NCBI GenBank assembly: GCA_903932755.1
Contig: CAIZHL010000432.1
Location: 1-5,760, forward strand
DNA length: 5,760 nucleotides
Source: an uncultured beta proteobacterium
GTDB lineage: Bacteria; Pseudomonadota; Gammaproteobacteria; Burkholderiales; Rhodocyclaceae
Direction: 5' to 3'
A model generated the notes under the pieces. It made no database searches. It was given only the letters and a program-made list of their open reading frames with translations, and was not told where the DNA came from. Positions within the stretch are counted from its first letter, which is position 1. Each line of letters opens with the position of its first letter. Positions 5,066-5,760 of the stretch are shown in pieces. The translations under genes were made by a program, and so were the position numbers.

Positions 5066-5620
5066 CTAGACCGCGGCCAATGCGGCGCTGGCCGCCGCCT
5101 CCGCCGCGCGGCGCGTCTTGCCGGCGCGCGCCGGCAGGTGGCCCAGGCCGCAGACGTAGCCCGTGACCGGATCGAAGGCGTGGGCGACGAAGTCGCCGCC
5201 ACATTCACGACAGGTGGCCATCTGCAGCATGCTGGCATCGAAGAAGCGCACCATGGTCCAGGCCCGCGTCAGCGAGAGCACGGTATCCATGCCGCCGCGC
5301 TTGATCTGGTCCAGGTACATGCGGTAGGACTTGATGATCAGTTCCAGCCCGGTCAACTGCGTGTGCGACTTGAGGAAGCGGTAATAGGCCATGAACAGCG
5401 AGGCGTGGATGTTCGGCTGCCAGGTCATGAACCAGTCGGTGGAGAAGGGCAGCATGCCCTTGGGCGGCGACTCGTGGCGGACTTCCTTGTAGAGCTTGAG
5501 CAGGCGCTCGCGCGAGAGGTTGGTTTCCGCTTCCAGCAGTTGCAGGCGGGCGCCGAGTTCGATCAGTTCGATGGCGAGGCCGATGTCCTTGGCTTCGATG
5601 ATTACGGATTTGTTGCGCAT
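5066..5620 (-). CDS. flhC: Flagellar transcriptional activator FlhC
   Basis: A 184-residue protein matching E. coli FlhC (192) block by block: EAKDIGLAIELIELGARLQLLE (9-30), LSRERLLKLYKE (35-46), PPKGMLPFSTDWFMTW (52-67), and LTRAWTMVRF (117-126). FlhC joins FlhD in the FlhD4C2 complex, which binds class II flagellar promoters and recruits sigma-70 RNA polymerase. E. coli FlhC holds zinc through four cysteines at 137, 140, 157 and 160. Here Cys137, Cys140 and Cys157 are present in TCRECGG and YVCGLGH, but residue 160 is Gly and 161 is His. The C-terminus is Ala-rich and shorter than in E. coli. The ATG has GGAGG (complement of 5627-5631) six bases upstream. flhD ends 49 bases upstream, so the two form an operon. 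Identification is very secure. Confidence 0.97.
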   Translation of the reverse strand: MRNKSVIIEAKDIGLAIELIELGARLQLLEAETNLSRERLLKLYKEVRHESPPKGMLPFSTDWFMTWQPNIHASLFMAYYRFLKSHTQLTGLELIIKSYRMYLDQIKRGGMDTVLSLTRAWTMVRFFDASMLQMATCRECGGDFVAHAFDPVTGYVCGLGHLPARAGKTRRAAEAAASAALAAV

Positions 5621-5626
5621 GGAGAA

Positions 5627-5631
5627 CCTCC
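5627..5631 (-). promoter_or_regulatory. Shine-Dalgarno site of flhC
   Basis: GGAGG on the minus strand lies six bases before the flhC ATG, in the short gap after flhD, so flhC has its own ribosome entry on the shared transcript. Confidence 0.75.
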
Positions 5632-5669
5632 GTCGCTAGACGTTTGCGTGACCCTGGATGAACGGCCGT

Positions 5670-5759
5670 TCAGGCCAGTGTGGCAACGGGCCGCCCGGCA
5701 GCGAGAATCGCCGCGTGCAGGTGGCCGACGCCGCGTTCGCGCTCGTGATTGGCGAGCAG
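5670..5759 (-). CDS. flhD: Flagellar transcriptional activator FlhD, C-terminal part (5' end outside window)
   Basis: An open frame enters from the right edge on the minus strand and ends at TGA (complement of 5670-5672). The visible 29 residues include RGVGHLHAAILAAGRPV. This resembles the C-terminal helix of FlhD (E. coli has LQQIHTGIMLSTRLLND at the matching place), and the His-x-Ala-Ala-Ile-Leu core is the form I associate with betaproteobacterial FlhD. FlhD is the partner of FlhC in the FlhD4C2 flagellar master regulator and contributes to promoter recognition. The assignment leans on position: flhD always precedes flhC in this operon. The 49-base gap to flhC has no promoter that I can see. 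The sequence is too short to judge more; the call would fail only if another gene were inserted before flhC. Confidence 0.82.
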   Translation of the reverse strand: MLANHERERGVGHLHAAILAAGRPVATLA

Positions 5760-5760
5760 G

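Noticed and set aside
4930..5166. 78-codon plus-strand open frame after the RDD gene
   Set aside because: It crosses the flhC terminator and runs antisense into flhC. The second half is a Pro/Arg run typical of shadow frames.
1..5760. CRISPR array, tRNA, rRNA, insertion sequence or phage attachment site
   Set aside because: No regularly spaced direct repeats, cloverleaf-like segments, transposase or integrase coding, or terminal repeats with target duplications are visible.

Overview
The window looks like chromosomal DNA from a Betaproteobacterium, possibly of the Rhodocyclales or a relative. The basis is high-GC coding sequence (one 60-base stretch inside rdgC counts 42 G+C), an FlhD/FlhC pair in flhD-flhC order whose FlhC keeps the E. 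coli residue numbering through its Cys motif, an RdgC, and a short FliT-like chaperone. The genus cannot be fixed from this sequence alone.

Layout from left to right. (1) Bases 2-304, plus strand: the last ~100 residues of a major facilitator superfamily transporter. (2) Bases 493-837, plus strand: a stand-alone small helical protein that reads as the flagellar export chaperone FliT. (3) Bases 888-2604, minus strand: a tight two-gene unit, rdgC followed one base later by a secreted M48 zinc metalloprotease. This unit converges on fliT. (4) Bases 2605-3002: about 400 bases of lower-GC divergent intergenic DNA with no convincing gene. It holds a 14-bp perfect palindrome and, at its right end, a near-perfect Shine-Dalgarno sequence. 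(5) Bases 3003-4763, plus strand: a 586-residue membrane-anchored protein with an N-terminal RDD domain, a probable periplasmic domain between two Pro/Ala-rich linkers, and a short terminal peptide with two cysteines. (6) Bases 4764-5065: a convergent, lower-GC intergenic stretch with several inverted repeats, including a clear Rho-independent terminator for the flagellar operon. (7) Bases 5066-5760, minus strand: flhC complete and the last 29 codons of flhD, the master activators of flagellar gene expression.

Functional reading. Two pieces concern motility: the flhDC master regulator, and FliT, which in enterobacteria caps FliD and also binds FlhDC to damp class II transcription. They lie on the same 5.8 kb but are separated by unrelated genes. 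RdgC (RecA-modulating DNA-binding ring) and the M48 protease (envelope quality control) share a transcript but no obvious pathway. The RDD protein is the least explained gene; its flanks are lower in GC than the neighbours, which would fit later acquisition.

I see no strong evidence for a wholly new system. The best candidates for a second look are the architecture of the RDD protein, the palindromic operator-like site upstream of it, and the loss of the fourth zinc-ligand cysteine in FlhC. There are no tRNA, rRNA, CRISPR or insertion-sequence features that I can support.
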